Under the pieces are notes generated by a model. That model did no database searches. It had not been told where the DNA came from and saw only the letters and a program-made list of their open reading frames with translations. From Pristionchus mayeri (Eukaryota > Nematoda > Chromadorea > Rhabditida > Neodiplogasteridae): a stretch of 64,000 nt of DNA. The stretch is from contig BTRK01000004.1 of the NCBI GenBank assembly GCA_036245805.1, positions 5,766,001-5,830,000 on the forward strand, written 5' to 3'. Positions 12,801-23,642 of this stretch are shown here, piece by piece (the first letter of the stretch is position 1; each line of letters starts with the position of its first letter). The position numbers and the translations under genes are program-made.

Positions 12801-14718
12801 GTTTGCAAATATAGGTCCAATATGATTTATTAAAGATGATTAAGTTATTTGGGAACCTTTACTACACTTTGAAATTTTGCAAAATTCCGATATTTGCAAA
12901 TTTCGTGCTTCTGTCACTCGAATCATTAATGATAGCAGCCGAAAACATAATTTTCAAGACCTATAATGTGAAAATTCAGATTCTACGAGTGAAAATACTC
13001 CAGAATATATACTTATTTCGTGAATTTTGGGAAAAAATATTTTTCACATTTTTGCCCCATGGGGTAGAAGGGGGTGAAAAAGTCGAAATTCCGGAAACAT
13101 CTGAAATCGACATACTATTATGCATTTTCACTCGTAGAATCTGAATTTTCACATTAGAGGTCTTTAAAATTATGTTTAAGGCTGCTATCATTAATGATTC
13201 GTGTGACATAAACACGAAATTTGCAAATATCGGACTTTTGCAAACTTGCAAAGTGTAGTAAAGGTTCCCAAATAACTTAATCATCTTTAATAGATCATAA
13301 TGGACCTATATTTGCAAACTTTCAATGGAACAACTATTTCTTACTGATATATTGTTGCAAAAAACCCACCGGATTAGTATGATACAAAAAATTGTAGAGA
13401 AATGCTGCGACCATTATTAATTACAATCAGTCTTTATTGCGTATTTATGTGTCTAAGACATTTTAAATAATGCATTTGTGAAATATTTCAGTAATGGGAG
13501 TAAATATGGAACTATACTTTTGAAGAGAGCCGAATCGAAATATTGCCGAAAATGCAGCTCCGACTATTCGGCGAACTATAACTACTCATATAAGCACACT
13601 TTTTGGGGTGAAAGCAACATATCTAGGGGTACTTTTGCATGAGGAATCTTTTGAAAACGTTTATTTTTTACCATTCCCCGAAAAATTTTTCATGACGGAA
13701 ATTTTTAAATTTAAAAATTATTCAAACGGCCACAACTTTTTCCACAGATGAGCTAGCCCATCACTCCCAACAGTAAAAATGCTTATCTCGTCGAGATCTT
13801 TCAGAAATACTATACGTGTATGAGGTTTGGATAAGCCGTTCAAGAAATGCAAAAACCGACCTCATCGTTGAGGCGTGTCACCGGGAATCAGAAGTCAGAG
13901 ATACGGCTTTCTAAGGTCGATTTTCGAACTCTACGTAAAAAGTTACCCCTAGGGAGATCTTACAATTGCAACTTTATTTTTCGCTGTACGGCCTATGGCG
14001 AATCTTCTCAGATAGTCTCTCATATGCTTAGATACCGTATAGCACGTCTGCCCTCAGTGAGCATCCGCACATATCATGGTTGCATCGCTGCTTGGGAGTT
14101 GACGCACGCGTTCGGGCAGGTAACACGGAAACCGGCAATGTGTACTTTCCAAAACAAATTGGATCTTGAAACGGTTTCCCGTTCTGATAATTAAAATAAG
14201 GGGTTGTGTTGAGTCGAAGTAGTGCAGTACATCACTTTCTTTCAATTCCTTATTTTGTTTTCCCCCAGTTATCTCATCTCTTCACTCTCGAGCAACATAG
14301 AGGCAAGGGACTCGGGTTGCTGGCTGAAAATCTGATCGCTCAGATTTTCGTTCGGTCAGTTCGAGCTTTTTTTCGATTTCGTCCACTATTCGCAGTACAA
14401 CCTTTTAGAGTAAAAATAATGTTTATCTAAGCACCTGGCTCTTTCGGGAACCTCTGCTAGGCCAGCACCTTTCTCATTTAGTTTAATTTTTTTTCCCTTT
14501 TGTATCTTACAAGTTCATTTTGCAGCAAGGGACTGCAAGTTTACAAATTCGTGGCTGAGAAGAACGTAGACGTCGTGCGGGGAACGTTGACGCATCCTCT
14601 TTGGTCTCTGTGGAAGTCAGTGAAGAATGGAAAGGAGTCGGATGGAGATGAGAAGGACATCATGTGGACATTCAATAAGTTCAAGTATCGGGAAACTGAG
14701 CTAGCGAAGACAAAATAA
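9862..14718 (+). CDS. GNAT-fold acetyltransferase-like protein (nematode DUF1248-like)
   Basis: Probable acyl-CoA-dependent N-acetyltransferase; substrate unknown. Seven phase-consistent exons: 9862-9946, 11620-11711, 11775-11876, 11921-12036, 14032-14119, 14269-14354, 14526-14718, coding for 253 aa. The acetyl-CoA binding signature (motif A, R/Q-x-x-G-x-G/A) is visible as EQHRGKGLGLLAENL in exon 6. Upstream, GFHVDTVDTARDFEQIHAVW looks like the first GNAT strand/helix, and exon 7 (YKFVAEKNVDVV to the stop) completes the fold. Assignment to DUF1248 rests on overall layout and length and is less certain than the GNAT call. Introns 1 and 4 are 1.7 and 2.0 kb because of foldback elements; the others are 44-171 nt. 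An AATAAA lies at about 14753. Confidence 0.78.
10282..11345. repeat. Foldback element in acetyltransferase intron 1
   Basis: Arms at 10282-10420 and 11190-11345 are inverted copies. Both contain the perfect palindrome CTCTTGCGCAAGAG twice, so it occurs four times in all. The interior (10430-11190) contains a tRNA-like segment and no protein-coding exon. Confidence 0.75.
10687..10760 (-). pseudogene. tRNA-derived sequence (SINE or tRNA pseudogene)
   Basis: On the minus strand there is a box A match TAGCTCAGTGGTTAGAG, an anticodon-loop-like ATCATGA (CAT) and a box B-like GCCTCGATTCC. The D-arm GCTC/GAGC pairs, but the acceptor and T stems do not pair properly, so this is a decayed tRNA or tRNA-derived SINE and not a working gene. 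Confidence 0.65.
12070..14027. repeat. 2-kb palindrome, family P, in acetyltransferase intron 4
   Basis: Two arms of about 980 bp fold on a centre near 13050. Subterminal motifs include GGCCGTACAGCGAAAAATAAAG (left), GAGATCTTACAATTGCAACT (right) and TCTCGACGAGATAAGC. The same ends bound the palindrome at 47605-49632. The right end lies a few bases from the splice acceptor of exon 5 (14031). Confidence 0.85.
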
Positions 14719-15134
14719 TCGCTTAATTGGTTACCTCTTGTTACGTGCAATCAATAAAAAAACGGATACTTAATGCATTTTCAACATAATAAAAAAGTTA
14801 GCACTCAATTCCAAAGCGAAACGAGTAGTCAGCAGAGCTAATTGATACACTCTTTACACGATCTTATGGTTTTGCACCATTCAAAAATTGGTGTATTCGA
14901 ATTGTTTCTCTGTCGAGAAAAGAGTGAAACAATGTCACAAGTAATTACTCAAAATAAGTGTTCAAACTCTTCACTTTTTTCAACTTTATTTTGTAAGTGC
15001 AAAATCATTTGTTATGCACATATAAAAAAGTAACATTTTCTCATATTTTTCAATATTAGTCATGATTATTTTGATTATCTAGGCGATTATGAGAAGAATT
15101 ATTTTTGTCGAAAGAATAATAATGGGGGGGGGGT
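14719..15134. other. Intergenic, no gene seen
   Basis: AT-rich sequence after the acetyltransferase stop codon. It holds a polyadenylation-like AATAAA at about 14753 and ends in a run of G at about 15125. Confidence 0.4.
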
Positions 15135-15409
15135 GACAAAAGTACAACCGACAAAAGCACAACGGATCACCATTCGTTGGATATTCGAGCTAGCATCGTG
15201 GGAGTTGTTTCATTGTTATAACTCGTGTATCACGAGTCAGCGGATGAAATATTGACCGCCCGGGAACATTTTCAAAATTTGCATGCCTGATTCGGTCCAG
15301 GTTATGGTGGGAGAATACCCAGGAGAGAAGATTTCGAAAAATATAAGTCATTGGTTCCAGAGCCGGCTTTTAGGAATTTTCACCACGGCTATGTTGTTTC
15401 TCAGCTTCC

Positions 15410-18400
15410 CTTCCTTGATCTTGTTCATACCCCTTCCCTTCCTTGACCGAGAGAGGTCGCGGCCTCTCGGTCTCTCGTGTGTTTCTTATAGTCTGTTTAT
15501 TCGCGAGTTTCTAAGCTGTTAGCACGGCTACCCATACTCTTCTGAGTTTGGAAGGCCTCACTGCTCGGTCCGTGTCACTTGCCCCAGGCACGTTAACCGA
15601 CAGTGCTGCACTGCGATCAGCGAGGAAGTGAAGGGTCCCGACCGGGATTAGGGCAGCGATAGGTTTCGCTCCCGCATACGCGGCTCTCTTCCCTTCTCCT
15701 GACCCCTCTTCTCTCTCTTTCTCCCGCACTCTCTTCCCTTCCCACACTCTCTCACCCTCCCTCTTCTCTCCCCTTTTCCTGTCTTTCTTCTCTGTCTCTC
15801 TCCTTCTGTCTCACTCTCTCGCGATGACCATCGATCCCGAACTGCGCACGCTGTTCTCGCAGCAGCAGAAGTCGATCGATGGCCTGACCGAGCTCGTTCG
15901 TCTACTTGTCTGCCATCTTGTCAAGTCGCCCCCCGCGGCCTCATTCTCCCTCGATCTCAAGGCAGCCATGGCCTCTGCCCTCTCCCAGAAGGACACGCTA
16001 GACGGCAAGGCCACTCGGGCGGTTCTTGTGAACGTCCCCGAGGGAGAGAACGAGGAGGATACGGTAAGTAAGGACAAGGCGATGCTGCTGAGGATCTTCC
16101 AGGAGATTGACAATCCTGATCTGACCAAGCTGCTGTCAGAGGAGAAGGTAACGTTTTTCCGACATCCGAAGGTAAGAAGAGATGGGAGTTCCCACCCTCG
16201 GATCATCAAGATCCAACTGGACAGTGCTGCCTCTCGCACTCTGTTCCTCGCTGAGGCGATCCGTGTGAAGTGCGGACGCCTCACTGGTTCCACTCGGGCG
16301 TACATTCGTCCCGATTATACGATGGACCAGCTCTCTCTCGAGCGAAAGCTCAAGAGAGAGGCGTACGAGAGGAATCTGGAGGTAGGCCAGATCCGATTCG
16401 TGGTGAGAAACCTGGAAATTGTCCAATTGAGAGAGTGCAGAAATCTCCCTGAAGGTATGCAGGCAGAGATGCATAAGAGAGCATCGAGAGAGGGCAGCGA
16501 GAGTGTCCCTTCCCTCTTCTCAACTCTCTCCCATTTCTCCCACTCTCTCGGTGCCAATCCCTTCTTCGCAGATAGATCTCAGGGATCCTCTCGTTCTCGT
16601 GGTCGATCGAGCAATCGTGGTGGTCGTGGTCGAGGGAATTCCTCTCTCTCGTCACTCTCTCGTGGTGGAACCCAGTCTAGGACTCGTACTCGCACTCGTC
16701 CGTCTTCTGGAGGGATGCCCGGTGAGCCGGCCGCCAAGGCTCCCCACGTTGCCACGTTGTCCCCTTCTGTCGAGCATCCCACTCCCTCTGACTCTCCTAT
16801 CGTCTCTTCCTCCCCCACTCACAACGAGGGTCACACTCTCACACTCGGCTAGGTCATTCCTCTAGGGGTTCCTCTGTCTATCCCCTCTCTCTCGCTCTCT
16901 GCACCCTCCTCACCCCAGTGCACTCTCTCACCTCATCCCATCACTTCCCTCTCCCTCCCTCCTTCTTCTCTTCCATCGTCTGGGTCATTTCCCCCTCTTG
17001 TCCCCTCCCCACCATCACGCAGCGTGGGCTTCTCCCTTTACTTTAACTGACGCGATGCTTTCCTTTGACCGATACATAGTGTACAGAGCCGATCGAGACC
17101 CCTCTATCGCAGGTGGCGGAGTCGCCATTCTTGTTGATAGTACGCTCCCCTCCTCCTTGATATCATCCCAATCCTTTTCTGCTTACTGCCAACTAGTATC
17201 ATGTCAGGTCACCCTCACTTTATCCATTTCCGTGATCCTAATTTGTGTCTATCGCAGCCCTTCGTGTTGTATTGAGTCATTTAACGAGTGCCTTGAGTAT
17301 ATCTATGATCTGAACTGTTCCCATCTCTCCCCCATTATTTTAGTAGGTGATTTTAACTGCAAGGAAATTGATTGGCCCTCTCTCTCCCTCTCTTCGACCA
17401 ATCCTCATTCCAATGCTCTTCTATCTTTCTCCCGATCTCTTCCTCTCCATCAAATAGTCTCCTCGCCTACTCGTAATCTAAATATTATCGATCTTGTTTT
17501 TACTTCTCATATTCATCTCGTCGACGATTGTGTTGTCGAACCTCCTCTCCCTTCTCTCGATCACTCTGTTGTCCGATTCTCTCTTCCCATATCTCTTCCT
17601 CCCCATTCCCACGCACCCCGTAGAGACTACAGTCGAGTCGATTGGAGCGCAGTCTGCTCTCAGATTGACGCTGTCGACTGGACCTCTCTGCTATCCTCCT
17701 CTTCCGACCCCGATTTTCTCTACTCTAGTTTCCTCGAAATAGTTCACTCTATCATAGACAACTTTGTACCACTTCGCTCATTCAATCGAAAGCGTATCCG
17801 TTTCTCCTCTCGCTCCATTCGCCTATTACGTAAATGTAGGAAGTCATATATGAGGCGATCCATCACTGACTATTTCTCTGCATGCCGTTCACTTAAACAA
17901 TCTATTAAGCACACCGCTAGGAATAGGGAAAACCGTCTGGCAAAATCGAATAACCTCAAAGCTTTCTTCTCTTATGCAAGTACGCGAATAAAAGATCAAT
18001 CCGATACTATCCCCTCACTAGTCTCTCCCGACGGTTCTCTCTGCGTTTCTGACACATCAAAAGCATGTGGACTAGCTCGTCATTTCACTGCTTCTTACAA
18101 TAGCACCTCCCCTCCTATCCCTCTCTCTTGCACTCTTTCTTCCCCCACATCTATTGATTACGTCGACATTTCCCCTCTCCTCGTAGCTAAGTTTCTCTCT
18201 CGTCTCCCACCCCGCTCATCCACTTCTCCCGATCACATCCCTTACATCTTCCTTAAACATACTGCCCCTCACATTTGCATTCCTCTCTCCATACTGTTCA
18301 ATAGATTCTTACTCCATGGCGCTTCTCCTTCCATTTGGAAAACTGCCAAAGTCAAGGCAATCTATAAGCGTAAGGGCCCGAAAAACACTGCCTCCTCGTA

Positions 18401-18425
18401 CCGACCCATCTCATTTACTTGCTCC
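15410..18425 (+). mobile_element. Non-LTR retrotransposon (LINE, CR1-like), broken
   Basis: It contains ORF1 (15824-16852) and the 3'-truncated ORF2 (about 16998-18428). The pyrimidine-rich leader 15680-15823 and ORF1-to-ORF2 order fit a LINE. Reverse-transcriptase sequence stops at 18425, where the palindrome 18426-19200 starts, and does not resume after it. Confidence 0.8.
15824..16852 (+). CDS. LINE ORF1-like protein
   Basis: 342-aa open frame with no break. Residues ~60-215 look like a nucleic-acid-binding domain (RAVLVNVPEGENEEDT, then IRPDYTMDQLSLERKLKREA and IRFVVRNLEIVQLRE), a pattern seen in nematode LINE first ORFs. Residues ~245-300 are rich in Arg, Ser and Gly (RSRGRSSNRGGRGRG), consistent with RNA binding. 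The presumed role is a chaperone in the LINE RNP. Codon use is C/T-rich compared with the host genes. It is complete, but its partner ORF2 is broken, so the copy cannot move on its own. Confidence 0.8.
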   Translation: MTIDPELRTLFSQQQKSIDGLTELVRLLVCHLVKSPPAASFSLDLKAAMASALSQKDTLDGKATRAVLVNVPEGENEEDTVSKDKAMLLRIFQEIDNPDLTKLLSEEKVTFFRHPKVRRDGSSHPRIIKIQLDSAASRTLFLAEAIRVKCGRLTGSTRAYIRPDYTMDQLSLERKLKREAYERNLEVGQIRFVVRNLEIVQLRECRNLPEGMQAEMHKRASREGSESVPSLFSTLSHFSHSLGANPFFADRSQGSSRSRGRSSNRGGRGRGNSSLSSLSRGGTQSRTRTRTRPSSGGMPGEPAAKAPHVATLSPSVEHPTPSDSPIVSSSPTHNEGHTLTLG

Positions 18426-18428
18426 TGA
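16998..18428 (+). pseudogene. LINE ORF2: endonuclease and start of reverse transcriptase, truncated
   Basis: The open frame encodes the middle and C-terminal part of an apurinic-type endonuclease (YIVYRADRDPSIAGGGVAI, then PIILVGDFNCKEIDWPSL, then SLDHSVVRFSL) and the first part of a reverse transcriptase (IWKTAKVKAIYKRKGP, SSYRPIS). The first endonuclease motif block is missing: 16853-16997 has only pyrimidine-rich sequence and no ATG. RT palm motifs (YADD) are absent because of the insertion at 18426. This is a dead ORF2. Confidence 0.85.
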
Positions 18429-19200
18429 TGTTAGAAGTAATATGGCAATGAGAAACTAGAATTTTGCTACCTTTGGGAAAATCGATTTTTTCAGCATCGA
18501 TTTTTCACATGTTTGGGTGCTTTAAATTTGAAAACGCAGGATCGTGGCCATCCAAATCAGAAGGATATCATAAGTAGGCCTCGTATAGATTGAAAATTTC
18601 GCTAATAGGATCTTCCCTTCTGATTTTTCGTAAGATTCGCTCAAACCTGCGTCCGCGGAGGTATCGAAAATGTCAAAGTTTCAACAATGATGAAATGACG
18701 AATGATCTAGGCCAGATTTGTACGTTGAAAATTTATATATAAAAATTACAACGGAAAACACAGAAAAAAGTCACGAATTTGATGAAAAAAATACATGAAA
18801 TTTTAATTGAACAATTTTGGACAAAAATATTGTTAACGTAAGAAGAGTGTGGTTTTACCAACTTTATTAAAAAATAATTTTTAAATAGATTTTTAACATA
18901 CAAATTTGTTCATGCTTCACCGCCATTTCATCATTATCTAAAAATAAAAATTTGCCACTCCTCCGGCGACGCAAGTTTGAGCGAATCTTACGAAAAATCA
19001 GAAGGGAAGATATCTTCCAATTAGCAAAATTTTCAATCTATACGAGGCCTACTTTTGATATCTTCTGATTTGGATGGCCATGATCCTGCCTTTTCAAATT
19101 TAAAGCACCCAAACATGTGAAAAATCGATGCTGAAAAAATCGATTTTCCCAAAGGTAGCAAAATTCTAGTTTCTCATTGCCATATTACTTCTAACATCAT
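18426..19200. repeat. Foldback element inserted in LINE ORF2
   Basis: About 775 bp; the left end GATGTTAGAAGTAATATGGC is mirrored at the right end (...ACTTCTAACATC), and the arms include GCTACCTTTGGGAAAATCGA. It interrupts the reverse-transcriptase frame. No protein is encoded. Confidence 0.85.
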
Positions 19201-19896
19201 AAAACTTCCAACGCTACCAACTAACATCATTCTGAGATTTATAGAATCACACGTGGAAAGATTTTGAACATGTCGTAGTCACCATCTAACATTTAACATT
19301 AAAAAAGTCAAAATATACCCTAATAAAATTTTTTGTTTTATTTTTTTTCTAACGCATATTGGGCCGATCTTTCATTTTTTGAAAAGAAAACCCGGGATAG
19401 TCGCCGGCATTACAGTGAACACATTTAATTTTCGACACAGATCTAGCTTTTTCGGCCGTGAGATTTTTCTGCTTCGTCCTACAAAGAAACTTCCGACATA
19501 AAAGTAGTTTGAAATATTTTTCCGCACATTTTGAGCACCTTGCCATCTCTCTAGCTCATCTGGTAGCTGAGAAACAACATAGCCAGGTGCAAAACCGGAA
19601 AATTCCTAAAAGCCGGCTCTGGAACCAATGACCCATATTTTTCGAAATCTTCTCTCCTGGGTATTCTCCCACCATAACCTGGACCGAATCAGGTACGCAA
19701 ATTTTGAAAATGTTCCCGGGCGGTCAATATTTCATCCGCTGACTCGTGATACACGAGTTATAACAATGAAACAACTCCCACGATGCTAGCTCGGATATAA
19801 GTCAGAACGGAGATACATTTTTGGAAAATGTTCCCGGGAACCTCCACTGACTCGTGATACGTGTGATAAGTGCGTGGTACACTACCTCACGGGGTA

Positions 19897-20617
19897 TGAC
19901 AGAACCGCAACGACAAAAGCGCAACTAGGTTTTGAAAATCGCCAGCGACAAAAGCGCAACTCTAAATATCCTAGTACAGAGCAGTGATATAACCTCATGG
20001 TTGGTATCAATTAATTACTAATGACGAGCACTATCTGCCCTGAGGGCTAATTAGTGACGTCACAGAAAAAAGTGACGTCACTATTTTTAGACGTATTTTA
20101 GACGTAGTGGTTCATGGTAAAAAATCGTGATAGAAGTTTGTGTTGGATCTAGACAAGGTACCATAGTCCACACAATCTACGATACCTCTTCTTTAATTTG
20201 TCGGGTACCGTATCCCGATACACCATAATCTAGCTGAATTATTGACGAGAAAACAGTGTTGTTTTGCGAAAACTTTTCAATCTACGTCAGCTAGATTATG
20301 GTGTATCGGGATACGGTAGCCGACAAATTAAAGAGGGGTATCGTAGATTCTGTGGGCATGGATACCTCGTCTAGATCCAACACAAACTTCTATCACGATT
20401 TTTTACCATGAACCCACATACGTCTGGAAAAAGTGACGTCACTTTTTCCGGTGACGTCACTAATTAGCCTTCAGGGCAGATAGTGCTCGTCATTAGTAAT
20501 TAATTAATGCTAACCACAAAGTTCTATCACAGCTCTGTACTAAGATATTTAGAATTGCGCTTATGTCGCTGGCGATTTTTAAATCCTAGTTGCGCTTTTG
20601 TCGTTGCGGTTCTGTCA
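19897..20617. mobile_element. Foldback element with GACAAAAGCGCAAC ends and TA target duplication
   Basis: Perfect termini TGACAGAACCGCAACGACAA (left) and TTGTCGTTGCGGTTCTGTCA (right), each followed inward by a second GACAAAAGCGCAAC. The element is flanked by TA on both sides, suggesting TA-targeted insertion. The arms meet near 20265. TGACGTCACT repeats occur in both arms. No transposase seen. Confidence 0.88.
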
Positions 20618-20779
20618 TATCCCCCAGGGTATTACTAGAGTGATGCCGTTTGAAAATTGGGTCCATCTTATAGCGTTAATAATTTATGATTTTTTCATCT
20701 TTTTTTCGACTAAATTAATATTTTCGTCCAACTTTATGATCGTAACATACAATAAGATACAAATTTCATAATGCGGACG

Positions 20780-21715
20780 TAAGGTACTCCACCCAACCAA
20801 GAATGGACAGCTGGTTCCCATTGCGCCAATCAGATTGCATTGACCAACGGAGGAGAGGATGAGAAGTCCATCCTGGTTCATGATCCTGAGGCATCATCAT
20901 CAACATCAAACCGCTTCTTGAATCAACAAGATAAGAAACGTAAACGTAAGGCCTTACAAGGAAAGGCCGCGAGAGAAGGTGGGAGTTTTGAACAAGGCAT
21001 ATTGGGATCGAAAGAGGATCAAATTCTAAGAACTTCTAAGTTTGTCATATCTGCTGAGGACCTCTGTGGATGTCTGGGCTCGTAGTGGGGAGAGGAGTAA
21101 AACCGTTAATTTCTCATGTTCCGAAATTCCACTACCACCCAGCGGTCCTCAGAGGCCCTCGGCAGATATAGAAAACGTACAAGTTCTTAGAATTTGATCC
21201 TCTTTCAATCCCGCTGTCTTGTTCAAGAACTCCACCTTACCCTCGCGTCATTGCCTTATTATAGCCTTAGAGACTGATAGCCTTAGAGTAGGTTACCTTA
21301 GAGCGACGGTGGCGCTCGCAAGTTGTCGAATCGACGATTGCAGTGTTCAAAAGGAAGACGGAGTAGGAATGGAGATGCGCCGGAGTTCTCAAAATTCAGT
21401 GTAGTAAATGAATCAAGGAATAAAAAAGCAGGCATCGGTTTCGAAACGCGCAACAAATTCACTTTTTACTTTACAAATGCAACTGAACACCTTTCCAACG
21501 AAATCTGACAATTTTTGCATGATTATACCCTGCGCTAGCCGGTCGTGGTGGATAAATACATTGAAATTTAAATTGAAATTATAAATAGTGTATAGTGAAT
21601 ACGAGATCACTTACGGAGAAATTATAGCAGCGATGAGAATTGCGTTGAGGATGAGAGCAGTGGCATCAACCGTGTAAAACCCGCAAAGGTGCACTATTTC
21701 GTCTGCTGACAACAT
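20780..21715 (-). pseudogene. Srd-like chemoreceptor fragment (TM1-TM3)
   Basis: Nematode seven-transmembrane chemoreceptors act in sensory cilia. Exon 1 (21715-21615) starts MLSADEIVHL and encodes TM1 (TALILNAILIAAIIS); at 101 nt it equals exon 1 of the Srd gene at 50169. Exon 2 (21387-21297) encodes TPAHLHSYSVFLLNTAIVD, like TPKHLKTYSVFLLNNAIID in the paralogue, but the reading frame slips by one base near 21336 before QLASATVALR. Exon 3 (high end 20885) encodes DGLLILSSVGQCNLIGAM, matching the TM3 'GPC' exon. A MITE (20977-21238) lies between exons 2 and 3. No later exons were found, so it is a fragment or pseudogene. Confidence 0.65.
20977..21238. repeat. MITE in Srd fragment
   Basis: Inverted repeat of ~260 bp. 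Arms share AGGATCAAATTCTAAGAACTT and ...GAACAAG near the ends; the loop lies around 21105. Confidence 0.75.
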
Positions 21716-22234
21716 TTCAACTGCCGAAGGCTGAGCGAGAGTCTGTACAAGAAATCGCTTCTGTCATGCAGAAGATGGGAAAACATCTGCTATTTGTTAC
21801 CCAATGAAAAACAATTAGTTTGCAAGTCAGAAATCATTGTTCTGCTATGCTTCCATGACACTGAAAACGCATATGGAGATAAGCATCTGCTTCTAAGGGA
21901 CGCGGAACGTTCACTGAAGTCGACCAGATGAGCGCCAAGCACCAGATGGGTGTTCTCGTTAATTCAGTCTCGAGGTGCCCGCATGGCAGACACATGTGTG
22001 AATGTTGTTACTGATTCTAGTCTTGAGACCCTCATCTTTCTTTCTTACCTCACCTTTTGCTTTATTGGTCTTTTCGTGCCTCTTCTGTATCTTTGCACAC
22101 AAATAAAAGGAGGGAAGGAGAATAATTAGGCACAGTTCATCGCTATATAAATGCGGAATGACAACATGTGCAATAATTTAGTTTAGATTTTTAAAAATTA
22201 TTATCCACCCTACACCACACACGTGTTTTTTATA
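21716..22234. other. Upstream flank of Srd fragment, no gene seen
   Basis: No supported exon on either strand. This would be the promoter side of the minus-strand Srd fragment. Confidence 0.4.
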
Positions 22235-23503
22235 TTAGGTTGGTCATAAAGTTTTGACCGATTTCGGACCCCAACTTTGAGTTCGTATAATTTGTTTGGC
22301 TCAAATCGCCACATATTGTCCTGATGGTGATATATAGGGACATGTTCGACCTTTTTAATATTACCGTTGAAATGGTGCAAGTATATCTACTGTGCGAGAA
22401 ATCAAGGTCTGCGTAAATTTGAAATTTTCAGAAAAATATCGATTTATTTAAAGTTGCTGTGCTTCGCAGAGAAATGTTTAGATGGAGGCTCGCAAAGCTT
22501 GTTGAAAAGCACTAGGCGTGCACTACCTAGTATCAAAAAGAGAGAGCTGCTGAATTCGTTCTAGGCTTCATACAGGCCAATGAATACTTAAAATACGGAT
22601 ACTTAAGAAAATCAGAGTTCTTTCGACCAAATCATCCGGGGATTTACGAGGCTGACACCTACCTATGGGCGCTGTAATCATTACTTAATTGGGTCTCTAT
22701 TAAATCAATATTTAAGAGCCCACTTGGCTTTCTCATCTAAAAATGTGATATTTGTCAATCAATTATTTTCGATTGAAATGCCGAAAAAAACAAAAAAATA
22801 GGATCTTCAGGCACGGATTGCCCTAGAAAAAGTAGCGAACTCCATAACATTCCTACTTAATGATGGATAGGATAATGGTTGTTCATTAATTTGAGCACGA
22901 GATTGCCACTCCTCAAACCACAGGTCTACCACAAAAACGCCAAAAGTGTGCATTTCGATGTTCAAAATTGCACACCTAAATTCCGAAGAACCCTGTTCCT
23001 GAATGGAGAGCCTCCTTCTCTCCCAAAGATAATTGTGACTTGCATTGTATAGGTAGTTCACATTTATGAGTAATTGAAATATCAAGGGCCGTCGGTATAG
23101 ATACAATATTCCAAAAACGTTTCGTAACAATTGTCATGAAACCCTAAACTCGGATTACGCAGTTATCTCTAATAGGCCGTTTGAGGCTGATCAGTATCTA
23201 CATTACCCGCGCAACATATGTCCATCATGCTTTACTACTATGGCAAAGATTGGAGCATATCTCTGTTCTAAATGAAATGATGGCCCTTTGAAAAGTCAGG
23301 GTGTTGGTCGCTCACATGCAGTTTGGAGCATGGCTGTATTCGTTTCCTTGGTCGGACAGATTTATGATAGTGTGCGCTGAAGAGAGTATAGACGCCCCTA
23401 TATAACACTAAAAGACCTAAGTCGATTGGGCAACAACGAACGAAGGGAGATGTCAGAATGCACAATGGTCAAAATCGGTCAAAACTTTATGACCAACCTG
23501 ATA
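22235..23503. mobile_element. Mariner-like element, degenerate (copy 1)
   Basis: Terminal inverted repeats start TTAGGTTGGTCATAAAGTTT and are mirrored at 23480-23503 (AAACTTTATGACCAACCTGA). Length ~1.27 kb is usual for mariner. No intact D,D34D transposase frame could be read on either strand, so the copy is dead or non-autonomous. Confidence 0.78.
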
Positions 23504-23642
23504 TGTAATTTGCTGGTTACAATGCAGCCAGACATGCAGATGGGAAATACAATTTTGAGAATATTCGATAGGGAGAGTTCTGACTGCGGCAACGCTTGCT
23601 GCAGCTATTTTCAAGTACATTGACAGGAGTTGAAGTGACCTA

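Larger units (their letters stand above)
15135..19815. mobile_element. Foldback element split by a LINE and a second foldback
   Basis: Left arm 15135-15409 and right arm about 19553-19815 are inverted copies; they share GGTTCCAGAGCCGGCTTTTAG, GGCTATGTTGTTTCTCAGCT and CTCGTGTATCACGAGTCAGC. The left end begins with tandem GACAAAAGTACAACC and GACAAAAGCACAACG. The left arm breaks at about 15409, exactly where LINE sequence starts, so the LINE entered an existing foldback. Related arms occur at 44902-46683 and singly at 54710-54870. Confidence 0.75.

Noticed and set aside
12836..13284. Two ~100-codon frames on opposite strands
   Set aside because: They are mirror images of each other at the centre of the family-P palindrome, so openness is a repeat artefact.
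15283..15522. Short plus-strand hydrophobic frame at the foldback/LINE junction
   Set aside because: It spans the insertion boundary, so its first half is foldback and its second half is LINE leader.
20840..21085. Plus-strand open frame with TNGGEDEKSILVHDPEASSS and a Lys/Arg-rich stretch
   Set aside because: The opposite strand encodes DGLLILSSVGQCNLIGAM, which aligns with the TM3 exon of the Srd paralogue, and the second half of the frame is MITE sequence.
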